Under the pieces are notes generated by a model that searched no databases, was not told the DNA's origin, and saw nothing but the letters and a program-made list of their open reading frames with translations. A stretch of DNA of 6,243 bases from Actinomycetes bacterium (GTDB lineage Bacteria > Actinomycetota > Acidimicrobiia > Acidimicrobiales > Acidimicrobiaceae): positions 1 through 6,243 of the forward strand of contig JAJYFX010000117.1 in the NCBI GenBank assembly GCA_021785315.1, read 5' to 3'. Every line of letters starts with the position of its first letter. The stretch's first letter is position 1. The translations under genes and the position numbers were made by a program. Shown in pieces: positions 1-6,243 of the stretch.

Positions 1-283
1 TGTGGCAGTGTTAGTGATTTTTGTCGAAATACTTGCGCTCTCCAACGGTAACTGGACTACGGGCGCGAAAGCGACCGTGCTTTCGACAAGTTCGCCGGGC
101 TCGAACATTGTGCAGCTGGCACAGTCGATCTTCACTACCTATCTTCTTCCGTTCGAAGCCACCTCTGTCCTTTTGATCATTGCAGTGGTTGGTGCTGTGG
201 TCCTTGTTAGACGGTCTGATTTGAAGCCAGGCCGGAACCCGGGAGAGGCAATTGATCTCGATAGTGAAAGTGGGATTAAATGA
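1..283 (+). CDS. nuoJ: NADH-quinone oxidoreductase subunit J, C-terminal part (5' end outside window)
   Basis: This is the C-terminal ~93 residues of NuoJ, a small membrane subunit of complex I that helps form the proton/quinone-coupling region where the membrane arm joins the peripheral arm. The segment SIFTTYLLPFEATSVLLI followed by a hydrophobic stretch ending VVLVRR matches the typical last helix of NuoJ (family pattern: LFT.YLLPFE..S.LLL...GA..L..R). A hydrophilic tail follows. The reading frame is open to the left edge. The GTG at position 2 is therefore almost certainly an internal Val codon, since family members are usually over 160 residues and the earlier helices are missing here. 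The stop codon overlaps the nuoK start as ATGA, and the order J-K-L-M-N supports the call. Family assignment is firm; the true start cannot be seen. Confidence 0.93.
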   Translation, partial: VAVLVIFVEILALSNGNWTTGAKATVLSTSSPGSNIVQLAQSIFTTYLLPFEATSVLLIIAVVGAVVLVRRSDLKPGRNPGEAIDLDSESGIK

Positions 284-585
284 CGGTACCTGGAAGCTGG
301 TACTTGGTCCTGTCGGCGTTGTTGTTTTCCCTAGGGGCCTTGGGGTTCTTCACTCGTAAAAATATTCTCATCATGTTCATGAGTCTGGAACTGATGCTCA
401 ACGCGGTCAATTTGACGTTCGTCACATTCTCTCGAACGCTAGGCGACATCGGGGGGCAAACGCTGGTCTTTTTTGTCCTGGTAGTAGCAGCTGCTGAAGT
501 TGTTGTTGGTCTTGGAATCATCGTGGCCATATTCAGGCGCAGAAGCTCTGCTACCGCAGACGATCTCTCTATATTTAGGGGCTGA
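280..585 (+). CDS. nuoK: NADH-quinone oxidoreductase subunit K
   Basis: This 101-residue protein has the usual length for NuoK (about 100 residues) and three hydrophobic segments, at about 7-24, 28-50 and 60-85. NuoK is the MrpC-like membrane subunit of complex I that takes part in proton translocation beside NuoJ and NuoN. The two functionally important membrane glutamates of the family are present: Glu37 in SLELMLNAVNL and Glu73 in AAAEVVVGLGI. They correspond to Glu36 and Glu72 of E. coli NuoK. The ATG start overlaps the nuoJ stop (ATGA). Only a weak purine-rich stretch lies upstream, so translation is probably coupled to nuoJ. The next gene, nuoL, begins 2 nt after the stop. Confidence 0.97.
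   Translation: MTVPGSWYLVLSALLFSLGALGFFTRKNILIMFMSLELMLNAVNLTFVTFSRTLGDIGGQTLVFFVLVVAAAEVVVGLGIIVAIFRRRSSATADDLSIFRG
577..581 (+). promoter_or_regulatory. ribosome binding site that decides the nuoL TTG start
   Basis: AGGGG sits inside the last codons of nuoK, with a 6-nt gap to the TTG at 588. This is good Shine-Dalgarno spacing. The first in-frame ATGs, at 612 and 615, have no comparable purine run at the right distance. The site therefore favours the TTG start. Confidence 0.7.
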
Positions 586-587
586 GA

Positions 588-2465
588 TTGAATAGCACGG
601 TAGTTTTCACAATGATGTTGTTGCCCTTGGCGGGGTTCTTGATAAATTTGGCCTTCGGCAGCAGGCTCAAACGCCCGCTTGCTGGAGTCATAGCCAGCTT
701 GTTTGTCATCGCGTCGTTTGCCCTGGCGATCGTCACATGGCTGGAACTTTTATCAAAGCCGGCCAGCCAGCGAGTATTTGATTTCACTTTGTTCAACTGG
801 ATCTCCTCCGGCAGTCTGCATCTAAATGTTGGGGCTTACATAGATCCTTTGTCCGTGACAATGATTCTCTTCGTTACCGGAGTCTCTGCGGCGATCCATG
901 TGTATTCCATCGGGTACATGGCTCATGACGAGCGCTTTAGTCAGTTTTTTGTGTACCTCAACCTTTTTGTGTTTGCGATGTCGGTACTGGTGCTTTCTGA
1001 CAACTTCGTATTTACCTTCCTCGGATGGGAGGGAGTTGGTGCCACTTCCTACTGGTTGATCGCCTTCTGGTTTGAGAGGCCGACTGCAGCCGCAGCAGGC
1101 AAGAAGGCCTTCATAGTGAATAGAATGGGTGACTTCGGCTATCTCATTGCCGTGTTTCTCCTGTTTCGCTACGTTGGTTCATTGTCCTATGTGAAGGTAT
1201 TCGGTTCCCTCGGCAGCATTGGTCATGGCACACTGATAGCAATCGCGCTTCTATTTTTCCTTGGTGCGGTTGGGAAATCGGCTCAGCTTCCACTTTTTGT
1301 TTGGCTTGTTGATGCCATGGAAGGCCCGACGCCGGTGTCGGCTCTAATCCACGCAGCAACTATGGTTACCGCCGGCGTTTATCTGATGGCTCGAATTTCG
1401 CCAATTCTGCATCTGACCGCCGGAGTCGGGACATTCATTGCCTTTGTGGGCGTGATCACAGCATTTGTTGCCGCCATGGCTGCCACGTCACAGACTGACA
1501 TCAAGAAGGTTCTGGCATATTCGACAGTTTCCCAGCTGGGTTATATGTTCCTTGGCATCGGTACCGGACAGTATGTGGCTGCTATCTTTTTGATGGTCAC
1601 TCACGCGTTCTACAAAGCTCTCCTTTTCTTGGGAGCCGGCTCAGTCATCCACGGTTTGCACGATGAGCAGAACATCAAGAAGATGGGTGCGCTGCGGAAA
1701 TTGATGCCGATAACTTCTGTCACCTTTATTGTGGCATGGCTGTCGATAGCTGGACTTCCACCTTTCTCCGGATTCTGGTCCAAAGGAGACGTCCTGGCTG
1801 GAGCGTATCAGAAGTCGGTGCTTTTGTGGGCGATCGGTGCGCTTACTGCAATCTTGACTGCTTACTACATGGGTCGGGAAGTTTACCTCGTGTTTTTTGG
1901 GAAGCAGCGGTTTGAGAAATCGACCCATGTTCACGAGTCGCCAAAAGTTATGACGATACCACTGCTGATACTTGCAGTGCTGTCTATTTTCGGCGGTGTC
2001 CTTAATCTCCCGGTTAGCGACAAGTTCAGGTTCCTGGAGAACTGGCTCGCGCCAGTTTTCGGCGGTGCACTAGCGCCAGCCACGCTTTCGAGTTCCTTGA
2101 GACTGGCACTTGGCGCCGCAGATGGTGTTTTCGCGCTGGTTGGTATTGGCCTTGCTACTTCGCTATGGGTAAAGAGCTCGTCGCGGCCTGCTATCGAGCC
2201 CTCGCTTCTAGCCAATGGGTGGGGTATTGACCGTTTTTACGATCGTTTGATTGCAAGATCGTCGACGCGGCTATCCGCGGAGTTCGCCGATGTCATTGAG
2301 GTGAAGGTTATAGACGGCGCGACCATGTCGATTGCCGGACTGGTTGGGCTTGTCGGGAAGTATGTCCGCAAGGTTCAAAGCGGCTATATCCGGAACTATG
2401 CCCTTTATATCAGCGTTGGGGTACTTTTGATCCTTGGCTACTTTATGACAAGGGCGGGTGCGTAA
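588..2465 (+). CDS. nuoL: NADH-quinone oxidoreductase subunit L
   Basis: This 625-residue antiporter-like subunit sits at the far tip of the complex I membrane arm (E. coli NuoL is about 613). Residues that can be matched to the family's charged path are Glu148 in GWEGVG, Asp182 in VNRMGDFG, Lys230 in GKSAQLPL, His255 in SALIHAATMV, His339 and Lys343 in THAFYKALLF, and Lys399 with Asp401 in FSGFWSKGD. The motif EGPTPVSALIHAATMVTAG (245-263) is highly typical of NuoL. After the antiporter core, residues ~506-528 form a late helix. Then comes GWGIDRFYDRLI (544-555), belonging to the long lateral amphipathic helix, and a final hydrophobic helix at ~602-619 anchors it. TTG at 588 is chosen because of the AGGGG site 6 nt upstream and the 2-nt spacing from nuoK; ATG 612 would trim 8 residues. 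There is no sign of a frameshift. Confidence 0.97.
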   Translation: MNSTVVFTMMLLPLAGFLINLAFGSRLKRPLAGVIASLFVIASFALAIVTWLELLSKPASQRVFDFTLFNWISSGSLHLNVGAYIDPLSVTMILFVTGVSAAIHVYSIGYMAHDERFSQFFVYLNLFVFAMSVLVLSDNFVFTFLGWEGVGATSYWLIAFWFERPTAAAAGKKAFIVNRMGDFGYLIAVFLLFRYVGSLSYVKVFGSLGSIGHGTLIAIALLFFLGAVGKSAQLPLFVWLVDAMEGPTPVSALIHAATMVTAGVYLMARISPILHLTAGVGTFIAFVGVITAFVAAMAATSQTDIKKVLAYSTVSQLGYMFLGIGTGQYVAAIFLMVTHAFYKALLFLGAGSVIHGLHDEQNIKKMGALRKLMPITSVTFIVAWLSIAGLPPFSGFWSKGDVLAGAYQKSVLLWAIGALTAILTAYYMGREVYLVFFGKQRFEKSTHVHESPKVMTIPLLILAVLSIFGGVLNLPVSDKFRFLENWLAPVFGGALAPATLSSSLRLALGAADGVFALVGIGLATSLWVKSSSRPAIEPSLLANGWGIDRFYDRLIARSSTRLSAEFADVIEVKVIDGATMSIAGLVGLVGKYVRKVQSGYIRNYALYISVGVLLILGYFMTRAGA

Positions 2466-2516
2466 ATGAAGACTGGGTTTGTGAAAGGGTTTATTTTGAG
2501 GAAGGCACTGATTTGA
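2466..2516 (+). CDS. possible 16-codon micro-ORF between nuoL and nuoM
   Basis: An ATG directly follows the nuoL TAA (TAAATG) and opens a 16-residue frame, MKTGFVKGFILRKALI. Its TGA overlaps the TTG start of nuoM as TTGA. It lies in the same frame as nuoL. It fills the only gap of more than a few bases in this operon and contains the nuoM Shine-Dalgarno. The peptide is basic and partly hydrophobic, and I recognise no family. It could be a short coupling cistron that carries ribosomes from nuoL to nuoM, or chance: a 16-codon open frame is not statistically rare. Upstream purines in the nuoL end (about 2450-2458, AAGGGCGGG) could act as a weak ribosome site. Confidence 0.25.
   Translation: MKTGFVKGFILRKALI
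2498..2505 (+). promoter_or_regulatory. strong ribosome binding site for nuoM TTG start
   Basis: GAGGAAGG ends 7 nt before the TTG at 2513. It is the best Shine-Dalgarno match I noticed upstream of a start in this window. No ATG or GTG in the nuoM frame lies between the nuoL stop and 2513, so this site fixes the unusual start codon. Confidence 0.8.
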
Positions 2517-4033
2517 GCACGCTACTGAACCTTCTTATATTTGTCCCTCTCGCTGGTGCGGTAATTGCGGCGATCGCCGGGTCCAAGAAGTCGGCTATGA
2601 CTATTGCCAAAGTTGTGGCTTTGCTTGATTTCGTCTTGGCGGCAATTGTCCTGGTGCAGTTCAATACCACCTCCACGGGGTTCCAGGGGGTGTCAAGTGT
2701 TTCTTGGATCCCAGCTTTTGGAATTTCTTGGAAACTCGGCATCGACGGCATCTCTCTTTTTCTGGTGTTATTGACTGCGGTCCTGTTTCCAATAGCCTTG
2801 TTCGCTTCGAAGGAGACGAAGTCGGTTGGGTCGTACGCGGCATGGATGCTTATGCTCGAGGCGTCGCTAATCGGCAGCTTCCTCTCTCTGGATCTATTTA
2901 GTTTCTTCCTTCTATTCGAGCTGACGCTGATTCCTTCGTATTTCCTTATCGCAAGGTGGGGATATGCCCGATCCGGTTTCGCTGCGGTCAAGTTTTTCGT
3001 CTACACATTTTTCGGGTCGGCCTTTCTGCTGGTCGGTATCTTGGCTCTGGTGTTCATTCATCAGGCCCAGACTGGCGTCACCACATTTGATTTAGTGACC
3101 TTGGCCCACTCAACCCATCTTTCCGACACCGCACAAGAGTGGCTGCTGATTGCCTTCACAGTAGCTTTTGCCATAAAGGCGCCGCTCTTTCCGTTACACA
3201 CCTGGTCGCCGGATACCTACGGTGAATCTCCGTTGGGTCCGGTTGTAATCATCGCTTCGGTGATGGCAAAGCTTGGAATCTACGGCATGATTCGTTTCGA
3301 TCTCGAGCTGTTTCCGCGGGCCTCGCATATCTTGGCGCCGCTGCTGCTGACGCTTGGTGTTGCTGGCATAATCTATGGCGCTATTGTGGCCGCCTCAGCC
3401 TCCCATATGCGGCGGTTCGTGGCGTTTTCCTCGTTATCTCACGTTGGATTCATCATTCTCGGCCTCTTCGCGCTGACGCCGCAGGGATTGACGGGTGCAG
3501 TTGTGCAGATGTTCAATCACGGTATTTACACAGCAGCACTGCTGCTGGTGATTGGATTCATTTATGAACGGCGCTCGAAAATGGGATTCGACGGCTTAGG
3601 TGGCATTCAAAAATCGGCGCCGATAATGGCGGGAATCGCTGCGGTGGTGGTTATGGCTACGGTAGGCCTGCCGGGTTTGAGCGGTTTTGTCGGAGAATTC
3701 CTGATTCTGCTTGGCGCGTTTATTTCTCATAGATGGTGGGCGGTTGTCGGAGCCACCGGTGTGGTGCTCAGTGCGATCTATATGTTGTGGGCATACCAGA
3801 GGATATTCCACGGCAAGCAATCGGAGGCCATAGCGAAGGAGGGCTTCAAAGATATAACGAAGGCTGAACTAGCCTTGGTGCTTCCACTCATTGCACTGAT
3901 AGTCTTCCTTGGGGTCTACCCCAAGCCGATGTTGGATCGGGTGGATCCAACCGTAAATGCTCTCGTTGCCCAGGTGGCACACGCCCCAAGCTATCCTTCT
4001 TCTGCCAACTACAGCGCACAGTCAAAGGGTTAG
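2513..4033 (+). CDS. nuoM: NADH-quinone oxidoreductase subunit M
   Basis: This 506-residue antiporter-like membrane subunit is the middle pump of the complex I arm (E. coli NuoM is 509). Family residues visible are Glu136 in LLFELTLIPSYFLI, Lys222 in AFAIKAPLFPLHTW, Lys253 in MAKLGIYGMIRF, and Glu395 in GFVGEFLILLGAF. They fit E. coli Glu144, Lys234, Lys265 and Glu407. The last three sit at a constant offset of 12, so the core is collinear. The N-terminus (LLNLLIFVPLAGAV) looks like a normal NuoM first helix, supporting the TTG start. The segment after HTW reads SPDTYGESPLGP (232-243) instead of the common LPDAH.EAPTAGS. The frame is intact and the charged residues are kept, so I read this as a variant subclass and not a defect. 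The C-terminal ~20 residues are hydrophilic and Ser-rich. Confidence 0.97.
   Translation: MSTLLNLLIFVPLAGAVIAAIAGSKKSAMTIAKVVALLDFVLAAIVLVQFNTTSTGFQGVSSVSWIPAFGISWKLGIDGISLFLVLLTAVLFPIALFASKETKSVGSYAAWMLMLEASLIGSFLSLDLFSFFLLFELTLIPSYFLIARWGYARSGFAAVKFFVYTFFGSAFLLVGILALVFIHQAQTGVTTFDLVTLAHSTHLSDTAQEWLLIAFTVAFAIKAPLFPLHTWSPDTYGESPLGPVVIIASVMAKLGIYGMIRFDLELFPRASHILAPLLLTLGVAGIIYGAIVAASASHMRRFVAFSSLSHVGFIILGLFALTPQGLTGAVVQMFNHGIYTAALLLVIGFIYERRSKMGFDGLGGIQKSAPIMAGIAAVVVMATVGLPGLSGFVGEFLILLGAFISHRWWAVVGATGVVLSAIYMLWAYQRIFHGKQSEAIAKEGFKDITKAELALVLPLIALIVFLGVYPKPMLDRVDPTVNALVAQVAHAPSYPSSANYSAQSKG
4024..4029 (+). promoter_or_regulatory. ribosome binding site supporting nuoN start at 4038
   Basis: AAAGGG, inside the last codons of nuoM, ends 8 nt before the ATG at 4038. 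This supports that start over the upstream in-frame ATG at 3957, which would lie deep within nuoM. Confidence 0.6.
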
Positions 4034-4037
4034 GTCG

Positions 4038-5630
4038 ATGTCGTTTCTTATTGCTCAAGTAGCATCCTCAACACCAATCAAGTTGCCGTCGGTCGAATAC
4101 TCCGCAATTGCGCCAGAGTTGATCATGATCATCGGCGCCATTGTGGTAATGCTGATTAGTTCGCTAGTGGCCAAGCACGTGTCGAAAGCCACCTCAGTTG
4201 CTGTTGGTGCGGTGGTGGCACTCGCGAGCCTGGCAGACTCAATTTATTTGGGTTTTCAATCAGGTGCCAGCGGAGCCAACAAGGCGGTATTGTCCGGTGC
4301 CATTGCTCTGGACAAATTCGCGATTTTCTTCTACGCGCTGTTCTCCATTGTCGCACTATTGACCGTGCTGCTCGGCCGGCAGCTGATGAATCTGGACCGG
4401 GGTCGCGTTCCGGATTTCGTCACCCTGGTGTTGCTTTCCACATCTGGGGCAATGCTCATGGCATCGGCCTTGGATCTGATTGTTCTCTTCGTCGGCCTCG
4501 AGATTTTGTCTATCGCTCTATACGTGCTGGTTGCTATCGAATCGAATAGCCCTAGAGGCCACGAGTCAGCGATCAAGTACTTTATGCTTGGCGGGTTTTC
4601 ATCGGCGGTATTTCTCTACGGTGTCGCACTGGTCTACGGCGCAACCGGATCAACGAACCTCGGGCAGATTCTGACTTTCCTCGCCAATAATCTTCTCAAG
4701 TCAAACGGCGTATTGCTGGCGGGAATCGGAATGATTCTTGTTGGGCTTGGGTTCAAGATCTCAGCCGTCCCGTTTCATTTCTGGGCGCCTGACGTTTATC
4801 AGGGCGCTCCCAGCCCCGTGACTGGATTTATGGCCGCAACCGCCAAGGCTGCCGGATTTGCAGCATTGCTCCGGGTCTTCTACTCCGGGTTCATCACCTA
4901 TCAGTCCGACTGGGCACCTGTAGTCGGGGCGCTTGCCGTGCTTACGCTTCTCCTTGGAGCTGTTCTCGCGGTTCTTCAAAAAGATATCAAGAGGACCCTC
5001 GCTTATTCCTCCATTAATCAGGCAGGTTTCATTCTGCTTGGGCTTTACGCTGTTTCCGCCAGAGGGGTTGGCGCTTCTCTATACTTCCTGATCACCTACT
5101 CGGTTGTGATCGTGGGCGCATTTGCTACGGTTGGCGCAATGGAGAAGCTGCTGGGGAAGCAGGGCTTGCAGCTTGAAGATCTGCGCGGGCTTTCGAAGAA
5201 GTCCCCTTTCCTGGCCTTTTCATTTGTTGTTCTAATTCTCGCCCAGGCGGGTGCGCCATTTACTACGGGATTTCTTTCTAAGTTCAACGTCGTGCTTGCG
5301 ACCGTGGATGCGCGGCACTATCCTGTCGCGCTTGTTGCCATGATTTCAGCCGCCATTGCAGTGTTTTTCTATTTGCGAATGGCGCTTTTGCCGTTCCGCG
5401 CGGCGGGTGATGAACTCCAAACCATGCTACCGGGAGCTTCCGGCTTGGAAGAGAATCAAAACCCTGGAAATTCGGCTGTTCTGGTCAAAGAGGACGTAAT
5501 CGTAGCGGTCAAAACCAAAGTTGATAGCGTATCTTTGGTCATAGGCGTTGCTGTGGCAGTAACGATTGGTCTTGGAATCTGGGCAGGTCCTCTGGTCAAT
5601 CTGGCCAATAGGGCAGTGCTGTTCTTTTAG
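4038..5630 (+). CDS. nuoN: NADH-quinone oxidoreductase subunit N
   Basis: This 530-residue antiporter-like subunit lies closest to NuoK in the complex I membrane arm. Expected charged residues are present: Glu155 in GLEILSIALYVL, Lys240 in GFKISAVPFHFWAPDVYQG, Lys270 in AATAKAAGF, and Lys415 in GFLSKF. They correspond in position to E. coli Glu133, Lys217, Lys247 and Lys395. The stretch PFHFWAPDVYQGAPSPVTGF (245-264) is diagnostic for NuoN. An upstream in-frame ATG at 3957 would add 27 polar, arginine-containing residues and overlap nuoM by 77 nt. I prefer ATG 4038, 4 nt after the nuoM stop, because SFLIAQVAS followed by APELIMIIGAIVVML gives a normal NuoN beginning. A hydrophilic loop at about 453-490 precedes the last membrane helix (about 497-517). 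This is the last gene of the operon. Confidence 0.96.
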   Translation: MSFLIAQVASSTPIKLPSVEYSAIAPELIMIIGAIVVMLISSLVAKHVSKATSVAVGAVVALASLADSIYLGFQSGASGANKAVLSGAIALDKFAIFFYALFSIVALLTVLLGRQLMNLDRGRVPDFVTLVLLSTSGAMLMASALDLIVLFVGLEILSIALYVLVAIESNSPRGHESAIKYFMLGGFSSAVFLYGVALVYGATGSTNLGQILTFLANNLLKSNGVLLAGIGMILVGLGFKISAVPFHFWAPDVYQGAPSPVTGFMAATAKAAGFAALLRVFYSGFITYQSDWAPVVGALAVLTLLLGAVLAVLQKDIKRTLAYSSINQAGFILLGLYAVSARGVGASLYFLITYSVVIVGAFATVGAMEKLLGKQGLQLEDLRGLSKKSPFLAFSFVVLILAQAGAPFTTGFLSKFNVVLATVDARHYPVALVAMISAAIAVFFYLRMALLPFRAAGDELQTMLPGASGLEENQNPGNSAVLVKEDVIVAVKTKVDSVSLVIGVAVAVTIGLGIWAGPLVNLANRAVLFF

Positions 5631-5644
5631 GCCCTAGCTGGGAT
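5631..5644. other. 14-nt convergent spacer between nuoN and the minus-strand gene
   Basis: The two stop codons face each other across 14 nt. I see no stem followed by a T-run on either strand here. The best pairing is a CCC/GGG or CCCT/AGGG stem of 3-4 bp, which is too weak for an intrinsic terminator. Transcripts from both sides must therefore either overlap or end within the opposing gene. Confidence 0.6.
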
Positions 5645-6243
5645 TCAGGGGTTCGACGGCGAATCGGCTGGGTTTAGAAAGCGCCCGATTATTGGGAGCT
5701 CCCACAATGCTTCAGCCCTGGCGATTGCCAGCAGAATGGCCGGGGCATGCTCGGCGTTATCGTAGATCACGTATCTAGGATGCCAGTGCGGATCGAACTT
5801 GGAATTGAAACGCCACAGGCTTTCGATTTGCATAGAGTCGCCCATGCGCTTGAGGAACCATTTTTCCACACGCTGGGTCACTGAGCCCATCTCTCCGGAG
5901 AGAACGGCGCGCATGGTCGCAAAGTTGAGACTTAGGTGCTCGTAGCCGTTGCTGGCCAGGTATTCAATCGTTGACACGATCATGAAGTCCATGAGTCCGT
6001 TCGGATGTGTGCCGAGGTCCCGTCTCATGAGATCAAGTGAGTAGCCGTTGATTCCCGGCGCAGGGACCCATTGGCAGAAACCCACGACGCTTCCGTCGTG
6101 ATCCTTGCACACGGTTAGTAGCAGATGTTTGTCGGATGGGTCGAAGACTCTCCCCAAAGTCATCGAGAAGCCTCGTTCCGCCTCGCCTTTTCTGCTCTGG
6201 CTCATGACGGACATCAGAGCGGCCTTCAGCTGAGGATCTAACC
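5645..6243 (-). CDS. phosphatidylglycerol lysyltransferase-like protein (MprF C-terminal / DUF2156 domain), partial
   Basis: This is the C-terminal ~199 residues of a protein with the MprF/LPG-synthase catalytic fold (a double GNAT-like domain). In characterised members it moves an amino acid from aminoacyl-tRNA onto phosphatidylglycerol at the membrane, altering surface charge. Counting from the Met at 6214 as residue 1, visible motifs are ERGFSM (13-18), GFCQWVPAPG (45-54), GYSLDLMRR (57-65), LSLNFATMR (94-102), QIESLWRFNSKF (129-140) and PHWHPRY (142-148). Asp61, Arg64, Lys139 and Glu168 look like counterparts of catalytic residues I recall from the Pseudomonas alanyl-PG synthase (Asp765, Arg768, Lys840, Glu869). 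Upstream of 6214 the frame stays open to the window edge (LDPQLKAAL), so that Met is internal and the gene is truncated by the window. Substrate, and any N-terminal membrane or flippase domain, cannot be judged. Many actinobacterial DUF2156 proteins are uncharacterised. Confidence 0.85.
   Translation of the reverse strand, partial: LDPQLKAALMSVMSQSRKGEAERGFSMTLGRVFDPSDKHLLLTVCKDHDGSVVGFCQWVPAPGINGYSLDLMRRDLGTHPNGLMDFMIVSTIEYLASNGYEHLSLNFATMRAVLSGEMGSVTQRVEKWFLKRMGDSMQIESLWRFNSKFDPHWHPRYVIYDNAEHAPAILLAIARAEALWELPIIGRFLNPADSPSNP

Noticed and set aside
2..4. GTG at position 2 as a start of a short protein
   Set aside because: The product matches only the C-terminal part of NuoJ and the frame is open to the window edge, so the GTG is an internal Val codon.
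285..303. Small inverted repeat GTACC / GGTAC just after the nuoK start
   Set aside because: It is a 5-bp stem with an 8-nt loop within conserved coding sequence; too weak to claim as a regulatory hairpin.
2466..2512. Internal promoter in the nuoL-nuoM gap
   Set aside because: No convincing -35/-10 pair is visible in the 47 nt; the T-rich stretch at 2490-2497 alone is not enough.
2491..2991. 166-codon open frame on the minus strand inside nuoM
   Set aside because: It lies wholly opposite well-conserved NuoM coding sequence, its composition is basic and low in hydrophobic structure, and it resembles no family I know. It is a shadow frame.
3957..4037. Longer nuoN starting at ATG 3957 (27 extra residues)
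   Set aside because: It overlaps nuoM by 77 nt, and the extra residues (including RWHT and HSQRVRS) do not resemble a NuoN N-terminus. ATG 4038 has a suitable ribosome site and normal spacing.
5693..5704. Perfect 12-bp palindrome TGGGAGCTCCCA near the end of the DUF2156 gene
   Set aside because: It is inside the coding region, encodes conserved-looking residues, leaves only a 4-bp stem once a loop is allowed, and has no T-run. It is not a terminator, and a single palindrome of this length can arise by chance.
6212..6214. ATG at 6214 (minus strand) as the true start of the DUF2156 protein
   Set aside because: The frame continues upstream to the edge without a stop, and the conserved domain begins only a few residues after this Met, so it is most likely internal.

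Overview
The window is the distal end of a respiratory complex I (nuo) operon followed by a convergent gene on the other strand. On the plus strand, in order and tightly packed, are the 3' end of nuoJ, then complete nuoK, nuoL, nuoM and nuoN. Together they encode most of the proton-pumping membrane arm of NADH-quinone oxidoreductase. J and K form part of the proton path near the arm's base. L, M and N are the three antiporter-like subunits, each carrying the expected Glu/Lys charge pairs. On the minus strand, tail to tail with nuoN, lies the C-terminal part of a protein with the MprF-type phosphatidylglycerol lysyltransferase / DUF2156 fold. It is cut by the right edge of the window.

The gene order J-K-L-M-N, protein lengths, two TTG starts, mid-range GC content and style of the DUF2156 protein (ERGFSM, GYSLDLMRR and QIESLWRFN motifs) suggest an actinobacterial-type organism. 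A moderate-GC lineage such as the Acidimicrobiia is plausible. This is an inference from familiarity with the families, not a search result. The sequence does not show whether the electron-input module uses NADH or F420H2, because those genes are outside the window.

Layout: 1-283 nuoJ (partial); 280-585 nuoK (ATGA overlap with nuoJ); 588-2465 nuoL (TTG start, 2-nt gap); 2466-2512 the only sizeable gap in the operon, which holds a possible 16-codon micro-ORF and the nuoM Shine-Dalgarno; 2513-4033 nuoM (TTG start); 4038-5630 nuoN (4-nt gap); 5631-5644 a 14-nt convergent spacer; 5645-6243 minus-strand DUF2156 protein (partial). No stretch over 300 bases lacks a gene. I saw no RNA genes, mobile elements, CRISPR arrays or convincing terminators.

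Most of this is ordinary core metabolism. I do not see a previously undescribed system. The points most worth a second look are the micro-ORF fitted between nuoL and nuoM, the non-canonical TM7-TM8 motif of NuoM, and the lack of terminator space between nuoN and the convergent gene.
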